A stretch of DNA of 64,000 nt. Origin: Sulfurivermis sp040755915 (GTDB taxonomy: Bacteria > Pseudomonadota > Gammaproteobacteria > Thiohalomonadales > Thiohalomonadaceae). Below, piece by piece: positions 48,441 to 59,267 of the stretch. The stretch is from assembly GCA_040755915.1 (NCBI GenBank), contig JBFLWM010000043.1, positions 9,368 through 73,367 of the forward strand, read 5' to 3'. The notes beneath the pieces are model-generated. The model ran no database searches. It saw only the letters and a list, made by a program, of their open reading frames with translations, and was not told the DNA's origin. Each line of letters starts with the position of its first letter. The stretch's first letter is position 1. The translations under genes and the position numbers were made by a program.

Positions 48441-50774
48441 TCACCGGAAATTCTCCTCCGGCTCCACGGTAAATTCCAACGTATCACTCATCCCCGCCTG
48501 GTCGGTTACGGCCAGTTGGTATTTGCCGGGTTCGGGCATCGGCAGCTTCAGGATATCGCCCTGGCCTTCCAGCAGTTCGCCGTTGAGGAACCAGTACCAC
48601 TGCGGTTGGCCGCCGACGGCGCGGAAGCCGAGCAGGGGTTGTTCCGCCGTGGTGGCGTGGCGTTTGAGGCGCGCCTTGTTGTCGAGGCCGATGATCTGCA
48701 CAGGGGTTTCGCTGAGCAGGCCGGCGTTTTGTTTGCAGCGGGGATCGAGCGGAGGAATGCGTTGGGTGGTGCGCCATTTGGCGGGCAGCCAGCTTTGCAG
48801 GGGGGCGGGCCAGATGGGGAGGGTTTGTTCGGTGGCGGCGACGTTGCAGCCGAGGGCGCTGCGCAGTCCGCTGTCGCCGGCCAGGCGCAGGGTGATGTAG
48901 GGGTTGGGGATCAGCGGTGACTGCTCGACGGTGCCCATGAATGTGGCAGGGATGACGTCGTCCACGATCCATGCCGGGCGTTCTTCGTCGCACAGCTGCG
49001 TTGTCTCCTGGCCGGTGGGCCAGCAGATGCTCTTGCGGCTGACGTTGGCCGGCCTGGCGGGGAGGCCCGGGCCGCTGTTGGGCAGGATGGCGGCGGCAGC
49101 ACGCAGGATTGGCTCGGCGGTGTAGCTGCCGTAGTGGCCGGTCATGGCGGCATTGTCGGGGCGCCCGACCCAGACGCCGAGGGTGTGGTGCCTGCCGACG
49201 CCGATGGCCCAGGCGTCGCGGTTGCCGTAGCTGGTGCCGGTCTTGATCGCCAGTCCCTGCTGCCAGGTGGTCTCCTCGCGGCGGTGGGAGAGAATGTCGC
49301 GGATGATCCAGGCGGTGCCGGGACTGAGCAGTCTGCGCTTCTGCAACGGGTCGTCGGGGCCCAGGCGCGGGACGATGGCATAGCCGTCGTTGCCCAGGGC
49401 GCTGTAGAGCGCCACCAGACGTTCCAGGTTGGTGGCGACGCCGCCCAGCGCGACGGCGAGGTTGGGTACGGCGCCCGGCGGCAGGCGCAGTCCGGCGCCT
49501 GCGGTCTGCATGTGGGCGAAAAAGTGGGCGGGGTCGAGCCGTTCCAGCACCTGGACGGCCGGTACATTGAGCGAGAGTTGCAGCGCATGGCTGACGCTGA
49601 CCGGGCCGGAGAAGCCGCGACTGAAATTCTGCGGACGGTAGTCGCCGAAGGCGAGCGGGGTATCCAGCAGCAGGCTCTCGCTGTGGATCAGCCCTGCGTC
49701 CATGGCCATGCCGTAGATGAACGGTTTGAGTGTCGATCCGGGGGAGCGCTCGGCGGTGACCATGTCGATGTAACCGAAACGTTCCATGTCGCCCAGGCCT
49801 GCGGAGCCGAGATAGGCCACTACCTTGCCGCTGCCGTGCTCCATTACCTCGATGGCCAGCGATGCGTGCTGCGGCAGCAGGTGGAGCTGTTCGCGCACGA
49901 GCGTTTCCAGGCGGCGCTGCAACTGGCGGTCGATGAATGTGGTGATGCGGTGGTCGTCGGTGTTGCGCTCGACAAGACGCCGCGCCAGCAATGGTGCGAG
50001 TGGCTTGAGATGCGGCGGTGTCGCCGCGACGCTCTCCAGCTTGGCATCGGCGGCGTCCGCCTGACTGATCAGGCCGAACCCGGCCAGGCGGTCCAGCACC
50101 TTGTCGCGCTGCATGCGCGCGCGTTCCGCATAGCGATCGGGACGGTACAGGCTGGGGGCCTGCGGCAGTACCGCCAGCAGGGCACCCTGGGCGCGGGTCA
50201 GCCGGGCGGAGGGATAGCCGAAGTAACTGCGGCTGGCCGCCTCCACACCTTGCAGGGTGCCGCCGAAGGGGGCGTGGTTGATGTAGTAGGTGAGGATTTC
50301 GTCCTTGCTGTAGTGCAGTTCCAGCTGCATGGCACGCACTATCTGTCGGAGCTTGTCGGCTATGCCGCCACGGCCGGGATAGCGGATGCGCGCCACCTGC
50401 ATGGTGAGGGTGGAGCCGCCGGAGACGATGTGGCCGTGACGCAGCCATTGCCACGCGGCGCGCAGCAGGGCGAGCGGGTTGACGCCGAAGTGGCGGTAGA
50501 ACCAGCGGTCCTCGTAGCCGATGAGCGCCTGCAAATAGTAGGGCGAAACCTGATCGAGGCTGACCTGATAGCGCCACTCGCCGTTGCGGTCGGCAAAGGC
50601 GCGCAGCGGTTCGCCGCGGCTGTCGACCACCACACGTGCAGCGCTGAGGGGTTGCAGGTCGACCGGCGCCAGCAGGTCGATGGCCAGGAATGCGCACGCG
50701 AGAACGACTGCTGCGATGAAAACGGGCCTGGCGTAACGCCAGACCCGTTTGCCGAGTGCTGCCGCCGGTTGCAC
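48441..50774 (-). CDS. pbpC: Penicillin-binding protein 1C
   Basis: 777 residues: a membrane anchor (about 15-33) and a GT51 transglycosylase with the catalytic Glu in LIGYEDRWFYRHFG. The transpeptidase has the nucleophile Ser in ERSPGSTLKPFIYG, SLNVPAVQ and KTGTSYGNRDAW. A C-terminal BiPBP-type domain follows (about 690-777). It is paired with bacterial alpha-2-macroglobulin, as in E. coli pbpC-yfhM. The start is GTG at 50774, three bases after the A2M stop, so translation is probably coupled. PBP1C is thought to repair wall damage when the A2M traps an attacking protease. Confidence 0.94.
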   Translation of the reverse strand: MQPAAALGKRVWRYARPVFIAAVVLACAFLAIDLLAPVDLQPLSAARVVVDSRGEPLRAFADRNGEWRYQVSLDQVSPYYLQALIGYEDRWFYRHFGVNPLALLRAAWQWLRHGHIVSGGSTLTMQVARIRYPGRGGIADKLRQIVRAMQLELHYSKDEILTYYINHAPFGGTLQGVEAASRSYFGYPSARLTRAQGALLAVLPQAPSLYRPDRYAERARMQRDKVLDRLAGFGLISQADAADAKLESVAATPPHLKPLAPLLARRLVERNTDDHRITTFIDRQLQRRLETLVREQLHLLPQHASLAIEVMEHGSGKVVAYLGSAGLGDMERFGYIDMVTAERSPGSTLKPFIYGMAMDAGLIHSESLLLDTPLAFGDYRPQNFSRGFSGPVSVSHALQLSLNVPAVQVLERLDPAHFFAHMQTAGAGLRLPPGAVPNLAVALGGVATNLERLVALYSALGNDGYAIVPRLGPDDPLQKRRLLSPGTAWIIRDILSHRREETTWQQGLAIKTGTSYGNRDAWAIGVGRHHTLGVWVGRPDNAAMTGHYGSYTAEPILRAAAAILPNSGPGLPARPANVSRKSICWPTGQETTQLCDEERPAWIVDDVIPATFMGTVEQSPLIPNPYITLRLAGDSGLRSALGCNVAATEQTLPIWPAPLQSWLPAKWRTTQRIPPLDPRCKQNAGLLSETPVQIIGLDNKARLKRHATTAEQPLLGFRAVGGQPQWYWFLNGELLEGQGDILKLPMPEPGKYQLAVTDQAGMSDTLEFTVEPEENFR

Positions 50775-50777
50775 CGG

Positions 50778-53700
50778 TTACCGCGTGATACGCAGCGTCT
50801 CTACCGTGGCGCCGACGGCGTGGTGGTAGGGGCGATACATATCCTCGACATACGGCGGCGGTACGCGGTATTCGCCGGGGGTGACGGCGCGGGCCAGATA
50901 GAACAGATCCCTGGAGCCGTGTTCCTCCACCGCCAGTGCCGCGACGAAGCGGTCGTCACGATATTCCACGTGCACCACGTCGGCCCGGTCGCGCCAGTCG
51001 GCGAGCTGTTTGCCGTTGATCGCCACCTTGCTCAGGTCGACGCTGGCGTTGGCCAGGTTCTGGTTTTCCAGTTCCAGGCCGGCGGGCAGCAGGTCGACCA
51101 CCAGGCCGTCCGGCGTGTACTTGCTGGCGGTGACGGCGAGACGCACCACCACCAGTTCGCCGCCCTTGAGCGACTGCAGATCGAGCGGCTTGCCGTCGAT
51201 GTCGAAGTAGTCGCGCCGGATGGTGAAGCCGTCGCCATAGGGCGCCGGCACGCCCGCCTGGTTGCCGATGATCTCCAGGCTGGCGTACACGGTGTTTTCG
51301 CCCGCGCCTATCGACTCGATGGAGGCGAGCTGGTCGTAGCCCAGTATCGACTTGAACGGTTTCTCCTGGGCGATGTTCTGCTTGTTCGCCGTCGTTTCGA
51401 TCAGCGCGAGCAGCTTTTCGCCGGTGGCGGTCTTCGACGCGAGCGCCGCCTTGAACAGGGCATTGCGTTCCTGCGTGCTGAGCCAGGGACGCTGCCTGGT
51501 CAGTTCGAACAGCTGCAGCAGCATGTCCGCCCGGGCCTCGCCGCGCGATGCCAGGATGGCGTAGGTGAGTGCGAGGTCGCGCAGGTTGCTGTCGTAGTAG
51601 CCGATGTAGCGCTCGGCAAACTTCAGCTGCCGCGCCTTGTCGTAGGCAGCCTTGGCCCGCGTGGCGTCGCCCTGCCGATCGAGGGCATAGCCCAGCTGCG
51701 TCCAGGGCAGCGGCGAGTCGTCGAACTTGCCGTCGGCGGCATCGTACAGCCGTCGCAGATCAGACAGGTTGGTGCGGTTGACCTTGGCCAGCACGTAGGC
51801 GGCATAGGCGCGGGTGGCGAAGTTGTAGACGTTGCTGTCGCTGCTCCAGCGCTGGGCGATGGGCGCCTGTTCGCGCAGGTACTCGCCGAGACGGCTCAGT
51901 GCCTTGTTCGCCGCCTCGCCATCGACCGCGGCACCGGCCAGCTTCGCATCGGTGAGGAAGTCGGTGACGTAGACGGTCAGCCAGCTCAGTTCGTCACTGT
52001 TGCCGTCCCACAGGGTGAAGCCGCCGGAGCTGTTCTGTCGCGGCAGGACGCGCTTGACCGCCTTTTCGATCTGTTCCTTGCGGAATGCCTCGGTGTAGTC
52101 GGTTTTGAACTCGCTGCGGATCAGCGGCAGCAGGTCCATGCGCTGGGCCGCGTCGAGATCCACCAGCACCCAGGGATAACCCGAGCTGGTGCTCTGTTCG
52201 GTGCAGCCGTAGGGATAGTGGAGCAGGTGCCGGAACTGCGAGTTGACGTCGATGGGCGGCTGGTTGGAGAGGATCAGCTGCCCCTGCACGCTGGCCTGCG
52301 CCAGATCGGCGATCTCCACCTTGGGTTGCCAGGCTGCGCCGGGGTTGATGACGGTCGCCTCCTTGCGGGTGACTGCCGGATAGGCGTGGCGCACCCCCAG
52401 GGTCCAGTTGCGTTGCAGCGCGATGGCGTCGTTGCCCTGTTTGTTGTTGCTGACGATCAACTCGATCCGGCCTTCGCCCGCCGCCGTGGCGGTGATGGGG
52501 AAGCGCAGGGTCTGCTTTTTGCCGTCTTCCAGCGCCACCTGTTCATCCCACACCTGTGGGGCGAGGGTGCCGCCGGTGCTCATGGCGACGCTGAGCTGCT
52601 GTTGTGAGCCGCTCATGTTGCTCAGGTCGAGGGTGAGTTCAGACTTGTCGTCGATGGCGAGGAAGCGCGGTTTGGACAGTTGGGTCACCAGTTTGTCGGC
52701 CACCGTGGTGTTGGACTCGGCGCTGCCGAAGGTCTGGTCGGACCAGGCGATGGCCATCCAGCGCAGCTTGCCGTTGAACTGCGGGATGTCCATGGTCACC
52801 GTCGCGGTGCCGTCCTTGCCGACGCGTACCGGCGCCGATTGCAGCGACACGATGCGCACGTCGTTCTTCGGCTTGTCGCCGCCGCGCGCGAGCTCGGCCT
52901 CGGACTGTGCGAAGTCGCCGCCGAAGCGGTAGCGGCTGTAATTGAAACCGGCGTTCTCGATGATCTGGCCGTAGACGTCGTACAGGTTGGCCTCGTAGCG
53001 GCGCGGACTGAACAGATACTCGACCGGATCGGGCGTCTTGTAGCGGGTGATGTTGAGTACGCCGACATCGACTGCGGCAAGGGTCACGTAGGTATTGTCG
53101 GGGATGGGGCCGCCGGCGCCTTTGAGCCTTACCACGGCATCGATCTTCTGTTCCGGCGCGATCTTCTCCGGCACATCGATGACCAGGTCGAATTTCGCAT
53201 CGCTGCGGCGCAGGGGCAGGTTGACGAAGCCGAACGCCCGCTTTGGCGCCACGCTGTGCTTCATGTCGCCGGGGCTGAGGATGGTGGCGGTAACGTAGAT
53301 GTCGTGGCGCGACCAGTCGCTCCTGATCGGGATGTCGATGACCGTCTTCTGCGCGTCGACGCTGCGCTGTGCCACCCACAATACGGTGTCGTTGTTCTCC
53401 ACCGTGATGGTGGCCAGGCCGGCGGTGGCGGGGGAGAGCAGCAGGTGGGCGGTATCGCCGGCGCGGTAGCTTTCTTCGCGGAAGCCCATGTTGACCTGAT
53501 CGGGCTTGAGGGCGCCGCCGTCGGCGCTGTTGCCCCACCAGTACCAGCGCGTGCGGAAGCGGTAACTGCTGACACTCTGGTTGGAGCCGTCACGAACCTC
53601 CAGGCGGTAGTTGCCCCACTTGATCGGCACGGCGATGGAGACGGGCTTGTCGGCGTCAAACTTCAGCTTGCCGGAGAAGCTCTCGTACTCCATCGGATCG

Positions 53701-55913
53701 TAATGCCAGTTCCAGCCGCTGCTGTCGCTGTAGGTCCAGTAGTAGTTGCGGTCTTCATGGATCAGGACGTACTGATAGCTGCCGGACAGCGGCCTGCCTT
53801 CGCCGTCGGTCAGCACCAGCTTGAATCCGGCGCGGCTGTTGTTGTCCGCCTGCTTGTTGAACTGGGGCTCGATGCCGACCAGCTTTTTCTGGGTGATGCG
53901 CGTGGCACTGAAGCTGCGCGTCACCGGACGGCCGCCGCTCTCGTAGAGGCTGGCGGTGGCGGTGAGTGCCAGTGGTGAGGCGACGCCCCTCCAGTTGCCG
54001 AGATCGATGCTCCATTCGCCGGCACCCGATCCATCCAGATCCACCTTGGACAGCGCCATGCGGGGCGTCGGGATATTTTCACCGTCGATGCCGAAGCTGT
54101 AACTTTTCCACTGCTCGAACGGGTGGCGATCCAGTTCCGCCAGCAGGTTGCCGTCTACCCGATTGCCCGAGGCCGGTGCGCCGTACAGGTATTTGCCGCT
54201 GATCGGGATGGTCAGTGTGCTCTCGTCATAGAACAGGCGGTGGCGCAGCGGGTCGCCATCGTAGAGGGTGAGGTCCATCCGCTCGGGCATGAATTCCTCG
54301 ACGGAGAACTTGTACTCGCTCAGCACCTCGTTGTTGCCGGGATTGCGGTAGATGAGCTTCCATTCGCCCGGTTTGGCCGTATCGGTCAACTGGTATGTGT
54401 AGTGGTAGGTGCCGTTGTCGTCACGGTTCAGGGTGGCATTGGCGGCCTGGCTGCCGGTGGCATCGTAGAGGCTGGCGCGTACCGGAACGTCGCGCAGCTG
54501 GCGACCGTCGTGGTCACGCAGAATGGCATAGGTCTCGAACATCTCGCCGGGCCGGTACAGGTCGCGTGGTCCCCAGGCGAACAACTGCATTTCCTGGAAA
54601 CGGGCGGTGGCATTGCTGATGCCGGAGAGGTCGAGCGGCTGGGTCAGGCGCAGCACGGTGTAATCGTCCCCGTTGCGCGCAATCAGGGTGTTGGTTTCCT
54701 CGAACCAGTTGCTGAAAGAAGCCATGCCGTCCTTGTCGGTGGTCTGGCTCGCCTTCAGGTCGTTGCCCTTGAACAGCGATATCTCCACCCCGGCCAGCGG
54801 TTGGCCCGAGGTCACCGAATTGCTGAAGACATGCATCCCCTTTACGGTGCGGCGCACCTGGATACCGACGTCGCTCACGGTGAAGAAATTGGTTTCAACG
54901 TTGTAGCTGTACTTGCCGGGGATGCGCAGCACCGCCAGATAGGCGCCGCTCTTGGCCAGCGCCGGGATGTTGCTCAGGTCAAGGTTGGTGGTGGTGCGCT
55001 GGTTGCGCTGGTGCTTGATGGGGAAGCGGGCGCTGAACACCAGCGGGTGTTTCTGGGAGAAGGCGTTCATGCGGTAGTAATTGTTGCGCTGACTGCCGCT
55101 GAACTGGCTCCAGGCCGGGATATGTTCGGGGGCGATGTGGAAGAAATCCAGATCCACCTCGTCCACGTTGAGAGTGGTGACCGGCAGGGCACGCCTCATC
55201 TTTGTGCTCATCACCTCTCCGCTGCCGGCAAATGAGGCGCTCGGTTCGCTGCGGCGGCTGGTAATGGTGAATTCACGGTTGCCGGAATGGCTGCGGCCAT
55301 TGATTGCCTTGAGTCCCGGCTTGACCTTGACGGTGTACTTGGTCGCGGGCTCGATAAAAGGATAGATGGCGAGGAAACCGTCGTCGTTGATCAGCCAGTT
55401 GTTGGTCGGCAGCGCGCTGGTCTCCGTACTGATCTCCAGGTAACGCCGGAAGTCGGCGTTGCGGTCGACCGGGACATTGAAGCGGATGACGATGGAGGCG
55501 GCGTTGTCGTAGTTCTGCTCCAGGGCGGAGGTGACCTCGATATCCTTGCCGGCATAGATGACCTGTTGATACTGGCTGTTCAGTTCGCCAATGCGCTTGT
55601 TGTAGCTGTCGGTCAGGCACCTGTTGTCGTTGCAGCGGTTGCGTTGCTGAATCCATACCCAGTGGAGACTCTTCACCCTTTCCGCGTCCTGCCCGGAACT
55701 CCCGGCCATGACGTCGTTGTAGAGTCCGCCCAGTTTGCTGTCGAGATCGGAAAGCGTCTTGTCGCCGCAAACAGTTTTTTCGATGGCAGAAACGGCCTTG
55801 TCACAGTCGAAGCTGGCGGCCTGCAGAAAGGGGCTTGCCAGCAACAGCAGGCTGGCCAGGAGGAATGAGGCTGCTTTCCGGGCGAAGGGCGGGCGGGGCA
55901 AGGCAATATTCAT
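50778..55913 (-). CDS. Alpha-2-macroglobulin with thioester and N-terminal LprI-type lysozyme-inhibitor domain
   Basis: 1711 residues. A signal peptide (about 1-33, no lipobox) is followed by a Cys-rich domain at about 34-113 (Cys37, 49, 94, 99; WIQQRNRCNDNRCL) matching the LprI/DUF1311 lysozyme-inhibitor fold. Then come the macroglobulin MG domains with a bait region near the middle and the thioester motif CTEQ at 1237-1240 in the alpha-helical TED domain, then the C-terminal domains. Bacterial A2Ms trap proteases covalently in the periplasm. The lack of a lipobox makes this one soluble, unlike E. coli YfhM. It is first in the A2M-pbpC operon, with an AAGGGA site before the ATG. The fusion suggests combined anti-protease and anti-lysozyme action. 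Confidence 0.9.
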   Translation of the reverse strand: MNIALPRPPFARKAASFLLASLLLLASPFLQAASFDCDKAVSAIEKTVCGDKTLSDLDSKLGGLYNDVMAGSSGQDAERVKSLHWVWIQQRNRCNDNRCLTDSYNKRIGELNSQYQQVIYAGKDIEVTSALEQNYDNAASIVIRFNVPVDRNADFRRYLEISTETSALPTNNWLINDDGFLAIYPFIEPATKYTVKVKPGLKAINGRSHSGNREFTITSRRSEPSASFAGSGEVMSTKMRRALPVTTLNVDEVDLDFFHIAPEHIPAWSQFSGSQRNNYYRMNAFSQKHPLVFSARFPIKHQRNQRTTTNLDLSNIPALAKSGAYLAVLRIPGKYSYNVETNFFTVSDVGIQVRRTVKGMHVFSNSVTSGQPLAGVEISLFKGNDLKASQTTDKDGMASFSNWFEETNTLIARNGDDYTVLRLTQPLDLSGISNATARFQEMQLFAWGPRDLYRPGEMFETYAILRDHDGRQLRDVPVRASLYDATGSQAANATLNRDDNGTYHYTYQLTDTAKPGEWKLIYRNPGNNEVLSEYKFSVEEFMPERMDLTLYDGDPLRHRLFYDESTLTIPISGKYLYGAPASGNRVDGNLLAELDRHPFEQWKSYSFGIDGENIPTPRMALSKVDLDGSGAGEWSIDLGNWRGVASPLALTATASLYESGGRPVTRSFSATRITQKKLVGIEPQFNKQADNNSRAGFKLVLTDGEGRPLSGSYQYVLIHEDRNYYWTYSDSSGWNWHYDPMEYESFSGKLKFDADKPVSIAVPIKWGNYRLEVRDGSNQSVSSYRFRTRWYWWGNSADGGALKPDQVNMGFREESYRAGDTAHLLLSPATAGLATITVENNDTVLWVAQRSVDAQKTVIDIPIRSDWSRHDIYVTATILSPGDMKHSVAPKRAFGFVNLPLRRSDAKFDLVIDVPEKIAPEQKIDAVVRLKGAGGPIPDNTYVTLAAVDVGVLNITRYKTPDPVEYLFSPRRYEANLYDVYGQIIENAGFNYSRYRFGGDFAQSEAELARGGDKPKNDVRIVSLQSAPVRVGKDGTATVTMDIPQFNGKLRWMAIAWSDQTFGSAESNTTVADKLVTQLSKPRFLAIDDKSELTLDLSNMSGSQQQLSVAMSTGGTLAPQVWDEQVALEDGKKQTLRFPITATAAGEGRIELIVSNNKQGNDAIALQRNWTLGVRHAYPAVTRKEATVINPGAAWQPKVEIADLAQASVQGQLILSNQPPIDVNSQFRHLLHYPYGCTEQSTSSGYPWVLVDLDAAQRMDLLPLIRSEFKTDYTEAFRKEQIEKAVKRVLPRQNSSGGFTLWDGNSDELSWLTVYVTDFLTDAKLAGAAVDGEAANKALSRLGEYLREQAPIAQRWSSDSNVYNFATRAYAAYVLAKVNRTNLSDLRRLYDAADGKFDDSPLPWTQLGYALDRQGDATRAKAAYDKARQLKFAERYIGYYDSNLRDLALTYAILASRGEARADMLLQLFELTRQRPWLSTQERNALFKAALASKTATGEKLLALIETTANKQNIAQEKPFKSILGYDQLASIESIGAGENTVYASLEIIGNQAGVPAPYGDGFTIRRDYFDIDGKPLDLQSLKGGELVVVRLAVTASKYTPDGLVVDLLPAGLELENQNLANASVDLSKVAINGKQLADWRDRADVVHVEYRDDRFVAALAVEEHGSRDLFYLARAVTPGEYRVPPPYVEDMYRPYHHAVGATVETLRITR

Positions 55914-56080
55914 GGCAAAATCCCTTTATTGTTGTGGCGTGCTTCCAGTGAAATATCCGGGCCGCAGGCGCCGGAACCGTGATCCTACCAGCATACGGAA
56001 CCGGAATGGCAAGCGCGTGTACCGTTCAATTCCTGAGTGACGCGTTGGCAGTACGAGGGGGCGTACGGGGGGCGGGCAAA

Positions 56081-56110
56081 TAAAAACGGCGCCCTGAGGC
56101 GCCGTCGTTT
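56081..56110 (-). terminator. Rho-independent terminator of the rhlE-type gene
   Basis: On the minus strand CGGCGCC (complement of 56098-56104) pairs with GGCGCCG (complement of 56087-56093) around a four-base loop, followed by TTTTTA. It lies about 35 bases past the helicase stop. The remaining bases of the 225-base gap up to 55914 hold the A2M ribosome site and no gene. Confidence 0.82.
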
Positions 56111-56138
56111 CCAAACACAAAGCCGCGTGCGGCTCTTC

Positions 56139-57473
<1,335 letters not shown>

Positions 57474-57561
57474 AACAACTCCAAAGGGTAAACATCGGCC
57501 TGTCGCCACCAGGTAGGGGCGCCAGTCATAGGCGGACGGATTAGGGAAAGCCAGGAAGGCA

Positions 57562-57603
57562 GCGGTGCGTAGACTGGGAAAAGCACCGCAGGCGCGCAGT
57601 CTA
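57562..57603. other. Two interleaved 7-bp inverted repeats (pseudoknot or alternative hairpins)
   Basis: GCGGTGC (57562-57568) pairs with GCACCGC (57583-57589), and TAGACTG (57570-57576) pairs with CAGTCTA (57597-57603). The order A-B-A'-B' is that of an H-type pseudoknot, or of two mutually exclusive hairpins. It lies 89 bases before the rhlE start (minus) and 89 before the ispF start (plus), in the divergent gap. Confidence 0.5.
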
Positions 57604-57632
57604 ACAGAACACAGCCGGCGGCGCCGGTAAAT

Positions 57633-57661
57633 TTTCGGTGCCGGGCCGGGCGCGCTACAAT
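57633..57661 (+). promoter_or_regulatory. Candidate promoter for ispF
   Basis: TACAAT at 57656-57661 is a good -10 box; TTTTCG about 17-18 bases upstream is a poor -35. Transcription would start about 25 bases before the ispF ATG. Confidence 0.4.
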
Positions 57662-57691
57662 GGCGCCCTCTGTGTCATACGAGTCTCTACC

Positions 57692-58171
57692 ATGACCCTG
57701 CGCATCGGCCACGGCTATGACGTACATGCCTTCACCGCCGGCGATCACATCGTGCTCGGCGGCGTCCGTATTCCCCACCGCCAGGCCTTCAAGGCCCATT
57801 CCGATGGCGATGTGCTGATCCACGCGCTGTGCGATGCGCTGCTCGGCGCCGCGGCGCTGGGCGACATCGGCCGTCATTTCCCCGACAGTGACGTGCAGTA
57901 CAAGGGCATCGACAGCCGCAAGCTGCTGCGGCACGTGGTGATGCTGCTGAGGGAGCACGGCTGGCGTGTCGGCAATGTCGACGGCACCATCATCGCCCAG
58001 GCCCCGAAGATGGCGCCGCACATCGAAGCGATGCGCGCCAATCTGGCACAGGACCTCGAGATTCCCGTTGGCCAGGTCAACGTCAAGGCCACCACCACGG
58101 AGCACCTCGGCTTTGCCGGGCGCGAGGAGGGCATCGCCGCCCATGCGGTGGTGCTGCTGGAAGCGCTGTAG
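57692..58171 (+). CDS. ispF: 2-C-methyl-D-erythritol 2,4-cyclodiphosphate synthase
   Basis: 159 residues. The zinc ligands are in MTLRIGHGYDVHAF (Asp and His) and FKAHSDGDVLIHAL. KATTTEHLGFAGREEG is the C-terminal signature. It is the fifth MEP-pathway step. It is separated from ispD by the A2M/pbpC/rhlE insertion and followed by truD, as usual. An in-frame ATG at 57638 precedes the likely promoter and was rejected. Confidence 0.96.
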   Translation: MTLRIGHGYDVHAFTAGDHIVLGGVRIPHRQAFKAHSDGDVLIHALCDALLGAAALGDIGRHFPDSDVQYKGIDSRKLLRHVVMLLREHGWRVGNVDGTIIAQAPKMAPHIEAMRANLAQDLEIPVGQVNVKATTTEHLGFAGREEGIAAHAVVLLEAL

Positions 58172-58211
58172 ATCGGAACCGGCGCACGACGTTGCTGCGT
58201 AACCAACGCTT

Positions 58212-59267
58212 ATGACCTTCCCCCTCCCTGAACAAGGCTCCGGTCTGCCGCACTGGGCCTGCGCCTATGGCACGCCGACGGTGCGCGGCGTGCTGCGCAG
58301 CACGGCGGATGATTTCATCGTCGAGGAGGACCTGGGCCATGCGCCGGACGGCTGCGGCGATCATGTCCTGCTACAGGTGCGCAAACGGGACACCAACACC
58401 GAGTGGCTGGCGCGCGAGCTGGCGGCATTTGCCGGCATCAAGGCGGCGGATGTGGGATTTGCCGGCCTGAAGGATCGTCATGCGGTGACCACGCAGTGGT
58501 TCAGCCTGCACTTGCCCGCTGCGGAACCCGACTGGCGTCGATTTGACTGTGCCGGTGTGCAGATACTGGACAGGCAGCGGCACCGTCGCAAGTTGCGCCG
58601 TGGCGAGCTGCGCGGCAACCGCTTCCATCTGGTGGTGCGGCAACTGGAAGGCGATCTCGCGGGACTGGATGCTCGGTTACAACGGGTGCGGGAGCAGGGG
58701 GTGCCGAACTATTTCGGCGCCCAGCGCTTTGGCATCGACGGCGGCAACCTGGCGGCAGCGGAGGCGCTGCTGGCCGGGCGGCGGCAGGAACCCGATCGGC
58801 ACAAGCGCGGCCTGTATATCTCGGCCGCCCGCTCGCTGCTGTTCAATACCGTGTTGTCGGCGCGGGTGGCGGCGGGCAACTGGCAGACGCCGCTGGCGGG
58901 CGAGGTGGTGCAGGTGGGAGATACGCAAAGCCTGGTCACCTGCGATGCGCCCACGCCGGCGATCGTCGAGCGTATCGCGCGCGGCGAGTTGCAACTCACC
59001 GGCCCGTTGTGGGGCCGCGGCCAGAGTCTCAGCGCAGGTGCGGTGCGGGAGCTGGAGCAGGCGGCGCTGGCCGAATATGCGGCCTGGTGCCGTGGCCTGG
59101 AGGCGGCGGGATTGCAGCAGGAGCGCCGCGCCCTGTGCCTGCGGCCGCAGGCGCTGGAGTGGGCGCTGGATGAGATGCAGGGGACGTTGACACTGACCTT
59201 CCATCTGCCGGCCGGGGCCTATGCCACGACGGTGTTGCGCGAGGTGGTGGCGAACACCGAATCGTAG
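58212..59267 (+). CDS. truD: tRNA pseudouridine(13) synthase
   Basis: 351 residues. The catalytic Asp is in FAGLKDRHAVTTQWFS. Other family motifs are the N-terminal FIVEEDLG, RGNRFHLVVR and PNYFGAQRFG. It forms pseudouridine at position 13 of tRNA-Glu. Its TAG stop is the TAG of a REP-like element that continues downstream. Gene order ispF-truD-surE is standard apart from the inserted Smr gene. Confidence 0.94.
   Translation: MTFPLPEQGSGLPHWACAYGTPTVRGVLRSTADDFIVEEDLGHAPDGCGDHVLLQVRKRDTNTEWLARELAAFAGIKAADVGFAGLKDRHAVTTQWFSLHLPAAEPDWRRFDCAGVQILDRQRHRRKLRRGELRGNRFHLVVRQLEGDLAGLDARLQRVREQGVPNYFGAQRFGIDGGNLAAAEALLAGRRQEPDRHKRGLYISAARSLLFNTVLSARVAAGNWQTPLAGEVVQVGDTQSLVTCDAPTPAIVERIARGELQLTGPLWGRGQSLSAGAVRELEQAALAEYAAWCRGLEAAGLQQERRALCLRPQALEWALDEMQGTLTLTFHLPAGAYATTVLREVVANTES

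Noticed and set aside
49134..52607. A 1157-codon open frame on the plus strand opposite pbpC and A2M
   Set aside because: Antisense shadow of two real genes; low-complexity composition and no start signal.
57562..57603. A riboswitch upstream of ispF
   Set aside because: The likely ispF promoter is downstream of these repeats and no known riboswitch consensus is visible; kept only as an unexplained structure.
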